In this document: piece by piece, positions 37,344-45,697 of the stretch
Layout: every line of letters begins with the position of its first letter
How positions within the stretch are numbered: position 1 is the stretch's first letter
Source of the DNA: Acidimicrobiia bacterium
GTDB lineage: Bacteria; Actinomycetota; Acidimicrobiia; Spongiisociales; Spongiisociaceae
Reading direction: 5' to 3'
Length of the DNA stretch: 64,000 nucleotides
Assembly (NCBI GenBank): GCA_022827785.1
Contig: JAJEIM010000022.1
Location: forward strand, 1-64,000
Made by a program: the position numbers and the translations under genes
Notes under the pieces: generated by a model
The model's input: the letters and a program-made list of their open reading frames with translations, nothing else
Told to the model about the DNA's origin: nothing
Databases searched by the model: none

Positions 37344-37357
37344 TGTGATCAATCACA
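37344..37357. promoter_or_regulatory. CRP/FNR-like symmetric site
   Basis: TGTGATCAATCACA has TGTGAT and ATCACA arms about a CA centre, and a second nested dyad TGATTG/CAATCA overlaps it. The arms match CRP-family half sites, but the spacer is 4 bases between TGTGA and TCACA rather than 6. It lies about 150 bases before the secreted-protein operon. Confidence 0.35.
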
Positions 37358-37529
37358 GCATCATGTAGCACATCTAGACATGCCATACATTAGTATTCGA
37401 ACGGAACACCATCCAGCCACAACGTGCCTGCTCATTGCGATCTTGCCGGAGGGAGGGGGACCGAACCGGGGCCACCAGGCGGCCGGTTCTGCTCAGACGG
37501 GCGGGCGTATCCTCGGGAGGGAGTAGCGG

Positions 37530-38270
37530 TCAGGGCGAGGGCGGGCGGATGATGGGACGCCGGTACGCCACCAGGTCCGCCCCGGCGAACACCACCGCCA
37601 GAACAGCGGCCAGCACCAGGCCTCGTTGCCAGGCCCAGACCGCCGCGGCCGCGCCCACGACCATGCCGATGATCCGGGAATGGAGGTCGCCCCGCGGACC
37701 CAGCAGCCTGATCAGCACGGCGCGGAGCATCTTCGACCCGTCCAGCCCGCCGATGGGCAGCCAGTTGACCAGCCCCCAGACCACCGACACCCAGATGAAG
37801 GCCCCCACGAAGAACACCAGGTACTCCCCGTAGCGGTCGGCGGCGGCCAGGTGGATGCGCCACGGGCTCTCGATCGCCAGCTCACCGAACCGGCCGAGAC
37901 CACCCAGGCGGGCATACAGGTACAGGCCCAGGCCTGTGAAGAGGCCTACCCCGGAGCCCGATGCGGCAATCGTGAACAACCTCCAGCCCCCGAGAGGGAT
38001 CCCTTGCTCCCGCCAGTAGGTCGCGCCACCGAGCGCGTAGATGGTGATGCCTTCGACATGGCCGCCGAGACGGCGCACCGTGGCCGCGTGGCCCAGCTCG
38101 TGCAAGACCACGGACAGCAGTATGGCCACCGCCCAGAGGGCCGCGGCGATCATCCCGAGCCCGGTGTCGAACAGGAGCACCAGGACGAGCAGGAAGCTGA
38201 GATGGATGTGGACGGGGAACCCGAACAACCGGAAGCGCACGGCGGCCAGCGTAGTTGGAAGTGCCGGCAA
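37530..38270 (-). CDS. Site-2-protease-family (M50) membrane metalloprotease
   Basis: The 246-residue protein has about six membrane segments. HELGH at 57-61 gives the two zinc His and catalytic Glu, and NWLPIGGLDGSKM (about 167-179) gives the third ligand Asp. No PDZ or CBS domain is attached, so it resembles the short SpoIVFB/Rip3-like forms. Such enzymes cut transmembrane substrates such as anti-sigma factors; no such partner is adjacent. It may be co-transcribed with the phosphotransferase gene that ends 24 bases upstream. Confidence 0.88.
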   Translation of the reverse strand: MPALPTTLAAVRFRLFGFPVHIHLSFLLVLVLLFDTGLGMIAAALWAVAILLSVVLHELGHAATVRRLGGHVEGITIYALGGATYWREQGIPLGGWRLFTIAASGSGVGLFTGLGLYLYARLGGLGRFGELAIESPWRIHLAAADRYGEYLVFFVGAFIWVSVVWGLVNWLPIGGLDGSKMLRAVLIRLLGPRGDLHSRIIGMVVGAAAAVWAWQRGLVLAAVLAVVFAGADLVAYRRPIIRPPSP

Positions 38271-38294
38271 GCCGGGTCGACGGACACTCAGCGG

Positions 38295-39365
38295 TCACGC
38301 GCCGCCTTCCAGAGACTCGAGGGCGAAGCCGGCCAACTGCTCCACCGAACCGGCGAGGGACGGGAGGTCGACGCCCGAGATGTTGTCCATGACACCATGT
38401 CGGTAGCGGGCGTAGACCCCTTCCAGGATGGCGGCCAGACGCCACGCCTGCATCGCCCGGTAGTAGGGAAGCCCCGACACGTCCGTCCCTGTGAGGTCCG
38501 CGTAACGGGCCACCATCTCGTCAGATGGCGGGAATCCGCCGTCCTGGACCACAGATGATCGCCAGAGTTCGGGCCGGCCAGGATCTATCCAGTCGTTGGC
38601 CAGGTACCCGAGATCGGCCAGCGGATCGCCCAGGGCGCAGAGTTCCCAGTCGACCACCGCCTCAATCTTCCCGTCCTTGACGATCAGGTTGCCGAATCGA
38701 TAGTCACCGTGCACGACACCGGCTCGTTGCTGGACGGGGATGCGGTCCTCCAACAGGGCACGGACCCGGTCCATGGCCGGGAGGTCCCGCTGCTTGGAGG
38801 CCTCCCACTGGCGAGACCACGTGCGTAGCTGGCGCTGCACGTACCCCTCCCGGCGACCGAGGTCGCCCAACCCGATGCGATCGGGGTCGAGGGAGTGGAG
38901 GACCGCCAGCACCGAGACGGCGTCCTCGCCGAGGAGCCTCCGCCCGGCCGGCGGGATAGAGGAACCCGCCGCGCGGTCGTGCGGGACCAGGCCGGCGACG
39001 AAGCCCATCACGTAGAACGGGGCGCCGTTGACAGCCGGATCGCTGCACAGGCCGAGAGCCGGGGGGACCGGCACGCCCGTCCCGCCCAGGGCCGAGATGA
39101 TCCGGAACTCGCGGGCCACATCATGAGCTGTCGCCAGGGCATGCCCCAGCGGGGGCCTTCTCAGGGCAAGCTCGGCGCCGTCCCTTCCCCGGACCCGGTA
39201 GGTCAGGTTGGAGTTACCGCCCGGGATGCGCTCGAACCGGAACGGCGGGACGGCGCTCTCGACGTTCCTCGCCATCCACGCGGTGACCCGATCCCGGTCG
39301 ATCCCGGGGACGGCGCCGGAAAGCCCCTCCTCGTGCGGCGGCGGCCTGCGCCCGGTCCCGCTCAC
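38295..39365 (-). CDS. APH/choline-kinase-like phosphotransferase family protein
   Basis: The 356-residue protein has a kinase-like fold: FERIPGGNSNLTYRVRG as the nucleotide-binding opening (about 43-59), LRRPPLG with a possible Lys replacement by Arg, catalytic loop VVHGDYRFGNLIV (about 216-228) and VVDWELCALGDPLADLGYL as the metal-binding loop. It is like the ACAD10-type domain linked with acyl-CoA metabolism in actinobacteria, but the substrate is unknown. The GTG at 39365 overlaps the upstream membrane-protein stop by 4 bases. Confidence 0.82.
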   Translation of the reverse strand: MSGTGRRPPPHEEGLSGAVPGIDRDRVTAWMARNVESAVPPFRFERIPGGNSNLTYRVRGRDGAELALRRPPLGHALATAHDVAREFRIISALGGTGVPVPPALGLCSDPAVNGAPFYVMGFVAGLVPHDRAAGSSIPPAGRRLLGEDAVSVLAVLHSLDPDRIGLGDLGRREGYVQRQLRTWSRQWEASKQRDLPAMDRVRALLEDRIPVQQRAGVVHGDYRFGNLIVKDGKIEAVVDWELCALGDPLADLGYLANDWIDPGRPELWRSSVVQDGGFPPSDEMVARYADLTGTDVSGLPYYRAMQAWRLAAILEGVYARYRHGVMDNISGVDLPSLAGSVEQLAGFALESLEGGA

Positions 39366-39961
39366 AGCGGCCCCTTATCGGCCCTCCGGAGGGAGACCTG
39401 CAGGAGCGGTCCGATGGTCAGGGTGTAGACCACGGTGCCGATACCGACCGCCCCGCCCAGCAACCATCCGGCAATAAGCACCGTTCCCTCGATGAGAGTC
39501 CGGGCCAACCGGATGGACATGCTTCGGGCAGCCAGGCCGGTCATGATCCCGTCCCTGGGGCCGGGGCCGAGCCGCGATCCTATGTACAGGCCCGATCCGA
39601 CCGCCACCATGCCGATACCGCCAATCAGGTACATCACTCGCAACCAGATGAGCTCTGTCTCTCCGACCACGAACAGCGTGAGGTCGATGATCACTCCCAC
39701 CAGGGTGGCATTCAGAAGGGTGCCGAAGCCGGGACGCTGCCGCAGGGGAATCCATCCCAGCAGGACAACCATGCTTACCACGATGGTCACCAATCCCACC
39801 GACAGAGGGGTCCGGAGGGCGACGCCTTGATGGAAGGCATCCCACGGGGACAGGCCGAGGTTGGCTCGAATGTTGAGCCCTATGCCGGCGCCGAACATGG
39901 CCAGCCCGAGGGACAGGCCGGGAATCCGGGCCAGCACCGCGCGGGTACGGGCGGTGACCAA
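39362..39961 (-). CDS. YczE/YyaS/YitT-family membrane protein
   Basis: The 199-residue integral membrane protein has five or so hydrophobic segments. LGLAMFGAGIGLNIRANLGLSPWDAFHQG (starting at about 17) and GSRLGPGPRDGIMTGLA (about 128-144) are the repeated Gly/Pro/Asp patches of the YczE group. Members are poorly characterised; some adjoin drug-production genes. It is translationally coupled to the phosphotransferase downstream. The start at 39961 has TTAGGAGGCG-like complement 4-10 bases upstream. Confidence 0.78.
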   Translation of the reverse strand: MVTARTRAVLARIPGLSLGLAMFGAGIGLNIRANLGLSPWDAFHQGVALRTPLSVGLVTIVVSMVVLLGWIPLRQRPGFGTLLNATLVGVIIDLTLFVVGETELIWLRVMYLIGGIGMVAVGSGLYIGSRLGPGPRDGIMTGLAARSMSIRLARTLIEGTVLIAGWLLGGAVGIGTVVYTLTIGPLLQVSLRRADKGPL

Positions 39962-40193
39962 TAACGCCTCCTAACGGGGCAAGCGGAACGGACCGCCGGT
40001 CGTTCCGGGTCGTATCGGATCCGGCTGGACCATGGCATCTCCTGTCGGAGTCGCCGAGCGTGCGGACAGCGTAGACGAGCCGGCGGGGAGCAGGAATCTC
40101 GGCGACACCGGGCGAAGCAAGTGTCCCCGTCCCGTCCCTGCGCTGGTACCCTTGGTTACCAGCCAGCCATATCATGTGGCCTGGCGCGCCCGA

Positions 40194-40223
40194 TTGCGCA
40201 TGGGGCCTGCCAATGGCCATAAT
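40194..40223 (+). promoter_or_regulatory. Possible promoter for the ferredoxin gene
   Basis: A CATAAT -10-like hexamer (40218-40223) follows TTGCGC (40194-40199) with an 18-base spacer. Transcription would begin near 40230, just before the AAGGAG at 40241. The -35 agreement is weak. Nothing else is evident between 39962 and 40255. Confidence 0.35.
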
Positions 40224-40255
40224 TGAACTGCGGATAGCCGAAGGAGTCAGACGCA

Positions 40256-40573
40256 ATGGCCGACTACAAGATGATGGTGTGGATCGACCAGGATTTGTGC
40301 ACCGGCGACGGCATCTGCGAGGAAATAGCTCCCGACGTATTCGAGGGTCGTGATGACGGTCTTTGGGTCGTGAAGGAGGAAGCCAGGCACTTCGGCTCGA
40401 GCCTGGTATTCGACGACGGAGACGGCGACGGTCACGGCCCGGAGGGGGCCCGCGGGGTGGCGCGGGTGCCCGATAACCTGATCGAGGATGTGATCGAGTC
40501 CGCCGAAGAGTGCCCTGGCGAGTGCATCATGATCGAGCCCTACAACCCCGAACTGGTGGCCGAAGGCCGGTAG
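40256..40573 (+). CDS. Single-cluster ferredoxin with Asp in a Cys position
   Basis: The 105-residue ferredoxin has C15-x2-D18-x2-C21 near its start and C86-P-G-E-C90 near its end. Asp18 occupies the second-Cys position, as in ferredoxins holding [3Fe-4S] or Asp-ligated [4Fe-4S] clusters. Between the halves is an acidic insertion (about 50-68, with DDGDGDGHG) that makes it longer than the usual 60-80 residues. It likely serves as an electron carrier for oxygenases or P450s. The ATG has AAGGAG 10 bases upstream. It stands alone before the amidase gene. Confidence 0.88.
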   Translation: MADYKMMVWIDQDLCTGDGICEEIAPDVFEGRDDGLWVVKEEARHFGSSLVFDDGDGDGHGPEGARGVARVPDNLIEDVIESAEECPGECIMIEPYNPELVAEGR

Positions 40574-40604
40574 ACAACCCGCACCGGTTCTCGAGTCTTC
40601 CCGG

Positions 40605-42116
40605 ATGACGGGGGCAGGTTCTCGCCGCCGGAGTCTGGCCATCCTGGCCGCAACGCTCCTCGTCTTGACCGTCGCCGCGTCCGCCGGCGCCCAGTACTAC
40701 CCCCCGGGTCCTCCCGGTAACGGTGTGGTGATCAGCGACGACGGCCTGGTGCTCCCGGTACGGGAGATCAGAGATGACGGATACCTGGTCACCACCACCT
40801 GCTGGAACGAGGGGGTGGTGACAGGAGGCACCTACATCTCCCATGTGGAGGTGGTGATCGACCCTGGCCACGGAGGCTCGGAAACCGGAGCCGTGGGCAG
40901 CAACGGGTTGACCGAGAAGGCCCTCAACCTGACCATCTCGAACCTGCTCATCGAGGAGCTGCGCGACCGGGGGTTCAACGCCATCCTGACCCGGACCACC
41001 GATGTCCGCATCCCGATCGTGGTGCGGGCCGAGATCGCCCGAGCCCTGAAGCCCGACGTGTTCCTGTCACTCCACCACAACGGTGGAGCCACCGCCCGTT
41101 CCGACCTCCCCGGGACCGAGATGTACCACCAGATCGAGAGCGCCAACTCCAGGCGGCTGGCGGGCATCCTCTACGAGGAGGTTCAGCAGGCGCTGGCCGT
41201 GTACGACGTGGCGTGGCGCAAGACCGTGTTCCAGGGCGCGTCCTCCGTGCTTCGCGTCGAGGTCCAGGATGACCTGTACGGGATCCTCCAGTACACGCCC
41301 GGCATCGCGACGGTCATCACCGAAGCCGCTTACCTCTCGACACCGGCCGAAGCCCGGCTCCTGGCAGACCCGGAGGTGCAAAGGGTGGAGGCGGTGGCGA
41401 TCGCGGACGGGATCGAGCGTTACCTCACCACCACCGACCCGGGCTCCGGATTCAACCCCATGTTCAGCACCTCCCGCAAGCTCTCCGCCGGAGGGCCCGG
41501 CGGCTGCAAGGATCCCGAGCTGGGCGACATCGGCGTCGACGAGCCGGGCTTCGACGACGTCCCGGACGGTACTCACCGGCCGGCTATCGACGCCCTCCGG
41601 GACGCAGGCATCCTCGACGGCACCGAGTGCGGACCCGACCTGTTCTGCCCGCGCCAGCCCATCAAGCGCTGGATGATGGCGGTATGGCTGGTGAGGGCCC
41701 TGGACGGAGCCGACCCCGCTCCCATCACGGAGTCCCGATTCGTTGACGCGCCCCCGGACCGGTGGTGGACGCCCTACGTCGAACGCCTGGCCGAACTGGA
41801 GGTCACCAGAGGGTGTGGCTCGGGGCCCGCCCGCTTCTGTCCCTACGACCTGGTCACCCGGGGCCAGATGGCGTCCTTCCTCAAGCGTGCCTTCGACCTC
41901 GGCGCCGGTCGCCCGAGCGGCTTCGTCGATACCGCCGGCAGCACCCATGCGGAAGCGATCGATGCCGTCGCCTCGTCAGGCATCACCCGGGGGTGCGGGG
42001 TCCTACCGCCCCACTACTGTCCCGGCGCCAATACCACCAAGAGCCAGACGGCCACCTTCTTGGGGCGGGCCCTGGAACTGGTCCCACGCGTTCCCAGCCT
42101 TGGAGGCCGTGGTTAG
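40605..42116 (+). CDS. Secreted N-acetylmuramoyl-L-alanine amidase with SLH-like repeats
   Basis: The 503-residue protein has a signal peptide (about 9-29) and an Amidase_3 zinc domain (about 80-270). VVIDPGHGGSETGA and GLTEKALNL supply His and Glu ligands and FLSLHHNGG the second His. The C-terminal half holds three SLH-like repeats (from about 320, 380 and 445), each starting with F-x-D and containing a C-x(5-8)-C pair: ECGPDLFC, GCGSGPARFC and GCGVLPPHYC. It would cut peptidoglycan cross-peptides while bound to the cell wall. The ATG at 40605 lies 31 bases after the ferredoxin stop. Confidence 0.9.
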   Translation: MTGAGSRRRSLAILAATLLVLTVAASAGAQYYPPGPPGNGVVISDDGLVLPVREIRDDGYLVTTTCWNEGVVTGGTYISHVEVVIDPGHGGSETGAVGSNGLTEKALNLTISNLLIEELRDRGFNAILTRTTDVRIPIVVRAEIARALKPDVFLSLHHNGGATARSDLPGTEMYHQIESANSRRLAGILYEEVQQALAVYDVAWRKTVFQGASSVLRVEVQDDLYGILQYTPGIATVITEAAYLSTPAEARLLADPEVQRVEAVAIADGIERYLTTTDPGSGFNPMFSTSRKLSAGGPGGCKDPELGDIGVDEPGFDDVPDGTHRPAIDALRDAGILDGTECGPDLFCPRQPIKRWMMAVWLVRALDGADPAPITESRFVDAPPDRWWTPYVERLAELEVTRGCGSGPARFCPYDLVTRGQMASFLKRAFDLGAGRPSGFVDTAGSTHAEAIDAVASSGITRGCGVLPPHYCPGANTTKSQTATFLGRALELVPRVPSLGGRG

Positions 42117-42159
42117 CACGTAACCCGGCGCGCAATCCACGAGTACGCGCCGGCCCCCG

Positions 42160-43032
42160 CTAGAAGCCGAACAGCGACAACGCGGTGCCGCCCCGGATGG
42201 CAGCCCGGTCTCCGGGCGGGATGCCGGGCAGGTAATGATCCACCAGCGACAGAACCTCCGAGTAGCCGGGGTTCTCCTTGATCCACGGCCAGTCGGAGGC
42301 GTTGAGCATCCGGCCGGCGCCGAAGGCGGCATAGACCCGGTCCACCACCTCCTGGAGGTCGGGGTACGGATAGGGCGTCTGGGTGAAGGCGTACTGCCCC
42401 GACAAGTGAACGTAGAGGTCATCCGGATGCTTGGCGGCCATCTGCTCGATCAGACCGATGGAGTCCGGGGGAAGCGGGATATCGAAGCGGGGGCGCCGGT
42501 CCTCGTCGATGGCTATCTCCATCCAGATGTCGGGACAGAAGCCCAGGTGGTTGAGAACCACCTTGAGACCGGGAAGCGCCTCCATCACCCCGTCGAGAAG
42601 GCCGACCTGGACCGGGTCGCCGTAGAACCAGACCTTCATGTCCAGGTCACGCATCGCCTCCAGGGCCGGGAACACCGCCAGCGAGTCGGGCGCCTGGCCT
42701 TCCTCACCGCCGAAGCCGTAGAAGCGAAGCCCCTGGATGCCGACCTGCTCCGCGCGCCGGGCCACCTGGCCGGCGCCGTCCTCCGCATCCGCGTCGTAGA
42801 CACCCACCCCGGCGAACTTGCCGGGGAACTCGACCAGGATCTCGGCCAGGTAATGGTCGTGAACGGACAGCGGGACGATCACGGCATGATCCACCCCGGC
42901 ATCGTCCATGGCCGCCAGGAACTCCTCCGCGCTCTCCTCCCGCTCGACCGGGGTCATCGCCTCGAAGACGTCCCGCGGGTACTGGTCGCTAGCCGGCCTG
43001 AAAAGATGCAGATGGGCGTCTACTACAGCCAT
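42160..43032 (-). CDS. Amidohydrolase-2-family metal-dependent hydrolase
   Basis: The 290-residue TIM-barrel protein starts VVDAHLHLFRP, the H-x-H metal motif. Later it has VVLNHLGFCPD, HLSGQYAF and MLNASDWPW, which give the remaining His and Asp ligands of the amidohydrolase-2 group. Members are lactonases, decarboxylases or hydrolases; the substrate is unknown. It is the last gene of the oligopeptide ABC operon, 23 bases after the hydrolase-like gene, so it may act on an imported compound. It ends close to the convergent amidase gene. Confidence 0.85.
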   Translation of the reverse strand: MAVVDAHLHLFRPASDQYPRDVFEAMTPVEREESAEEFLAAMDDAGVDHAVIVPLSVHDHYLAEILVEFPGKFAGVGVYDADAEDGAGQVARRAEQVGIQGLRFYGFGGEEGQAPDSLAVFPALEAMRDLDMKVWFYGDPVQVGLLDGVMEALPGLKVVLNHLGFCPDIWMEIAIDEDRRPRFDIPLPPDSIGLIEQMAAKHPDDLYVHLSGQYAFTQTPYPYPDLQEVVDRVYAAFGAGRMLNASDWPWIKENPGYSEVLSLVDHYLPGIPPGDRAAIRGGTALSLFGF

Positions 43033-43055
43033 AGTGTCGAACCTCCGTGTCCTGT

Positions 43056-43763
43056 CTAGTCGTCTCGGATATCCGCGCCGGCCTCCGCGGCGAGGCGTTC
43101 CTCGCGGGCCTCGGTGATCTGGTCGGTGTGGTCGGCGATCCAGGCGAGGTGGTGGCCGGTCAGGTAGCGGCGCAGGAAGGTCACCAGGTGCTCGAAGAGT
43201 TGAGGCTGATCCTCCAGCAGTGGCGGCCCCGCGGCGTCGCTGGCGCCGCTCACCTGGAGCTTGGGGCCCCTCATCCGCGGGTAGATGAAGCCGACCTGGC
43301 GCTCGACTTCCTCGTTGAGGGCGCCCTTGACCACCAGGCGCATGGCGGAGCGGGTGGTGCGCCAGTCGATCTCTCGAGGCGCCACCGGAAGGGGGCTGAT
43401 CATCACCTGCACCGGCGCGCCCTGGTCTTCGTTGACGAACAGCATGGCTTCCGTGACCCGACCGTATGCGACCAGCGCAACGGGGCCGAATGAAGCGGCC
43501 GTCTCCCTAAGAAGGGCCGGAAGATCCTGTGCCAGGATGCCTGGCTCGGCGTCACCGTCCGAGAGGCCGTGGCCCCTCAACTCCACACTGATCACGCGGA
43601 ACCCGTGGGAAGCCACGCCCGCGGTGACCGGACCCCAGGCGTCGAGGTCGTCACCGTGGTCGTGGAGAAACACGACCGCCGGTCCGTCCACCGGCCACTC
43701 GTGGCCCCGGAGAACCAGCCCGTCAGGAAGCCGGATAGCGACGGGGACCGGCGCCGCCGGCAT
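43056..43763 (-). CDS. Alpha/beta-hydrolase-fold protein lacking the nucleophile Ser
   Basis: The 235-residue protein has hydrolase-fold patches VVFLHDHGDDLDAWGPV and VISVELRGHGLSDGD, but the nucleophile elbow reads LVAYGRVTEAM instead of G-x-S-x-G. No Ser, Cys or Asp sits at the elbow, so hydrolysis by the usual triad seems excluded. It may be a binding or regulatory protein. The C-terminal part ends with a helical EAREERLAAEAG tail. The ATG at 43763 overlaps the ABC ATPase stop by 1 base (TGATG), which decides against an extension to 43886. Confidence 0.72.
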   Translation of the reverse strand: MPAAPVPVAIRLPDGLVLRGHEWPVDGPAVVFLHDHGDDLDAWGPVTAGVASHGFRVISVELRGHGLSDGDAEPGILAQDLPALLRETAASFGPVALVAYGRVTEAMLFVNEDQGAPVQVMISPLPVAPREIDWRTTRSAMRLVVKGALNEEVERQVGFIYPRMRGPKLQVSGASDAAGPPLLEDQPQLFEHLVTFLRRYLTGHHLAWIADHTDQITEAREERLAAEAGADIRDD

Positions 43764-44770
43764 CAACCGGCGAACGGCTGAGGGTTGAAGCACCGGAAGA
43801 CCCGACCGTCCCGGTCCGTGGCCAGCTCCGGCTGTTCGGTCCAGCAACGATCCAGGGCGTGAGGACAGCGCGGGGCGAATGCACACCCCGGCGGCATCAT
43901 CTGTAGGGACGGCACCAGGCCCGGGATCGGATCCAGGCGCCGGCGCGTGGTGCTCACCTTCGGCAGTGCCCGGAGCAGGCCCTGCGTGTAAGGATGGCGC
44001 GGATCCTCGAACAATTCGTCCACCGGGGCCTGCTCCACGATCTCACCGGCGTACATGACCGCCACCCGGTCGGCTACCGCGGCCACCACCGCCAGGTCGT
44101 GGGTGATCAGGAGCATGGCCATGTGGCGTTCCCGCTGCTCCTTGACGAGCTGGTCGAGGATCTGGGCCTGGACAGTCACATCGAGCGCGGTGGTCGGCTC
44201 GTCGGCGATCAGTATGTCGGGGTCCAGTACCAGGGCCATGGCGATCATCACCCGCTGCCGCATACCTCCCGAGAGCTGGTGGGGGTACGAATCGAGCTGG
44301 GAGATCGGATCGGGCAGGCCCACCTTGGCAAGGGCGTCACCGGCCAGGCTGCGCGCTTCCTCCTTGCTCATGTCCCTATGGGCCCTGATCACCTCGACGA
44401 TCACGTCTCCCACCGTGAACACCGGATCCAGCGAGGTGAGCGGATCCTGGAAGATCATCGAGATGGAATCGGCCCGGATATTCCGCATCCGCTTGCCGCT
44501 CAGGCTCAGCAGATCCTCACCGCGAAACCGTATCTCGCCTTCCCGGACCCGCACCGGCGGGGTGGGAAGCAGGCGCATGATCGACAGGGCGGTGATGCTC
44601 TTGCCGCAGCCGCTCTCCCCCACCAGGCAGAGCACCTCGTTGGGGTAGATATCGAGCGACAGGCCCCGCACCACGTCGAACGACTCCCTCCTGGAACTGA
44701 CCATGGTGCGAAGCCCGTCGATCGAGAGCAACGGAGCGGTCACAGGCCGGTTGACACCGTTTTCGGTCAT
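43763..44770 (-). CDS. Oligopeptide/dipeptide ABC transporter ATP-binding protein (DppD-type)
   Basis: The 335-residue ATPase has Walker A GESGCGKS (about 53-60), signature LSGGMRQR (about 166-173) and Walker B ILIADEPTTALD (about 186-197). The C-terminal Opp/Dpp extension follows, with P-x-G-C-AFAPRCPHALDRC whose cysteines can bind an iron-sulfur cluster. A DppF partner is not in the operon, so this ATPase may act as a homodimer or borrow a partner. It starts 9 bases after the second DppB gene. Confidence 0.92.
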   Translation of the reverse strand: MTENGVNRPVTAPLLSIDGLRTMVSSRRESFDVVRGLSLDIYPNEVLCLVGESGCGKSITALSIMRLLPTPPVRVREGEIRFRGEDLLSLSGKRMRNIRADSISMIFQDPLTSLDPVFTVGDVIVEVIRAHRDMSKEEARSLAGDALAKVGLPDPISQLDSYPHQLSGGMRQRVMIAMALVLDPDILIADEPTTALDVTVQAQILDQLVKEQRERHMAMLLITHDLAVVAAVADRVAVMYAGEIVEQAPVDELFEDPRHPYTQGLLRALPKVSTTRRRLDPIPGLVPSLQMMPPGCAFAPRCPHALDRCWTEQPELATDRDGRVFRCFNPQPFAG

Positions 44771-44779
44771 GTTGCCACC

Positions 44780-45697
44780 TCAAGTTCTCCGCAGGCGGGG
44801 GTTGACGACCGTATACCCCACATCGGCCAGCCAGTTGGACAGCAGGACGATGGTGATCAGCACCAGTGAGAAGAACTGCGCCACCGGATAGTCGCGTCTC
44901 AATACAGCATTGACCAGCACCTGCCCCAGGCCGGGCCAACCGAATATGGTCTCCACGACCAGCGCATACCCCACGATCTGCCCGATCCTCAGACCCGCCA
45001 GCGACACGATCGGCACCAGCGCGTTGCGGAAGACGTGGCGACCGATGACCTTCGACTCCGAGAGGCCGCCCGACCGGAGGGTCCGGACGAAGTCCTGGTT
45101 GAGGTTCTCCAGCATGGCCGAACGGGTCATCCGGACGGTCAGCGCCATGCCTTCCATCGCCAGCACGACCGCCGGCAGCACCAGCTGTTTGGGACCGCAG
45201 CAGCCGGCGGAGGGGAGCCACCCCAGCACGGACGCGAATAACCACACCGCCAGCAGGGCCAGCCAGAAGTTGGGAACCGCCATCCCGGCCACCGAAAAGG
45301 TCATGATCCCGCCGTCCCACCACGAGTTCCTGCGCAGCGAGGCCAGCATGCCGAGGGGGATGCCCACCCCGAACACGAGCACGAAGGCGGCGACCCCCAG
45401 GATGAGGCTGTTGCGGCCGTGGTCGGTGAGCAGCTTCCCGATGTCGGCGTTGTTGGTGAGGGAGTTGCCCAGATCGCCGGTGAACAACCGGCCCATGTAG
45501 TCGAAGTACTGCTCGTGGAACGGGTCGTTGAGGCCGAGTTGCTCCCGGACCGCCTCCCGTTCCTCCGCCGAAGCCGACGCCGGGACCCGGGCCGCCACCG
45601 CGTCACCACCCGACAGCCGGATGGCGTAGAACACGGCGATCGAGGACAGCACCAGGACGATCACCATGTATACGGTGCGGGCCAGAACCCGTTTCAT
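44780..45697 (-). CDS. Oligopeptide ABC transporter permease, DppB-type, copy 2
   Basis: The 305-residue permease has about six membrane segments and the DppB loop MLENLNQDFVRTLRSGGLSE (about 193-212). It is a close paralog of the protein at 46667-47593, with the patch GLRIGQIVGYALVVETIF and the following 25 residues identical between them. The ATG at 45697 overlaps the DppC stop by 4 bases. Having two B-type permeases beside one C-type permease is unusual for this transporter family. Confidence 0.92.
   Translation of the reverse strand: MKRVLARTVYMVIVLVLSSIAVFYAIRLSGGDAVAARVPASASAEEREAVREQLGLNDPFHEQYFDYMGRLFTGDLGNSLTNNADIGKLLTDHGRNSLILGVAAFVLVFGVGIPLGMLASLRRNSWWDGGIMTFSVAGMAVPNFWLALLAVWLFASVLGWLPSAGCCGPKQLVLPAVVLAMEGMALTVRMTRSAMLENLNQDFVRTLRSGGLSESKVIGRHVFRNALVPIVSLAGLRIGQIVGYALVVETIFGWPGLGQVLVNAVLRRDYPVAQFFSLVLITIVLLSNWLADVGYTVVNPRLRRT

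Larger units (their letters stand above)
37198..37529. other. A+T-rich non-coding region with several dyads
   Basis: No plausible gene is seen in these 332 bases, which are much richer in A+T than their surroundings, especially 37255-37430. The region lies between the start of the secreted-protein operon (37197) and the end of the M50 protease gene (37530). It holds CGCTAC/GTAGCG (37230-37246), an 8-bp hairpin (37278-37298) and a symmetric operator-like site (37344-37357). Confidence 0.7.

Noticed and set aside
37198-37529. tRNA-Sec or small RNA gene in the A+T-rich gap
   Set aside because: No cloverleaf, no acceptor-stem pairing and no GTTC-type T loop could be traced on either strand.
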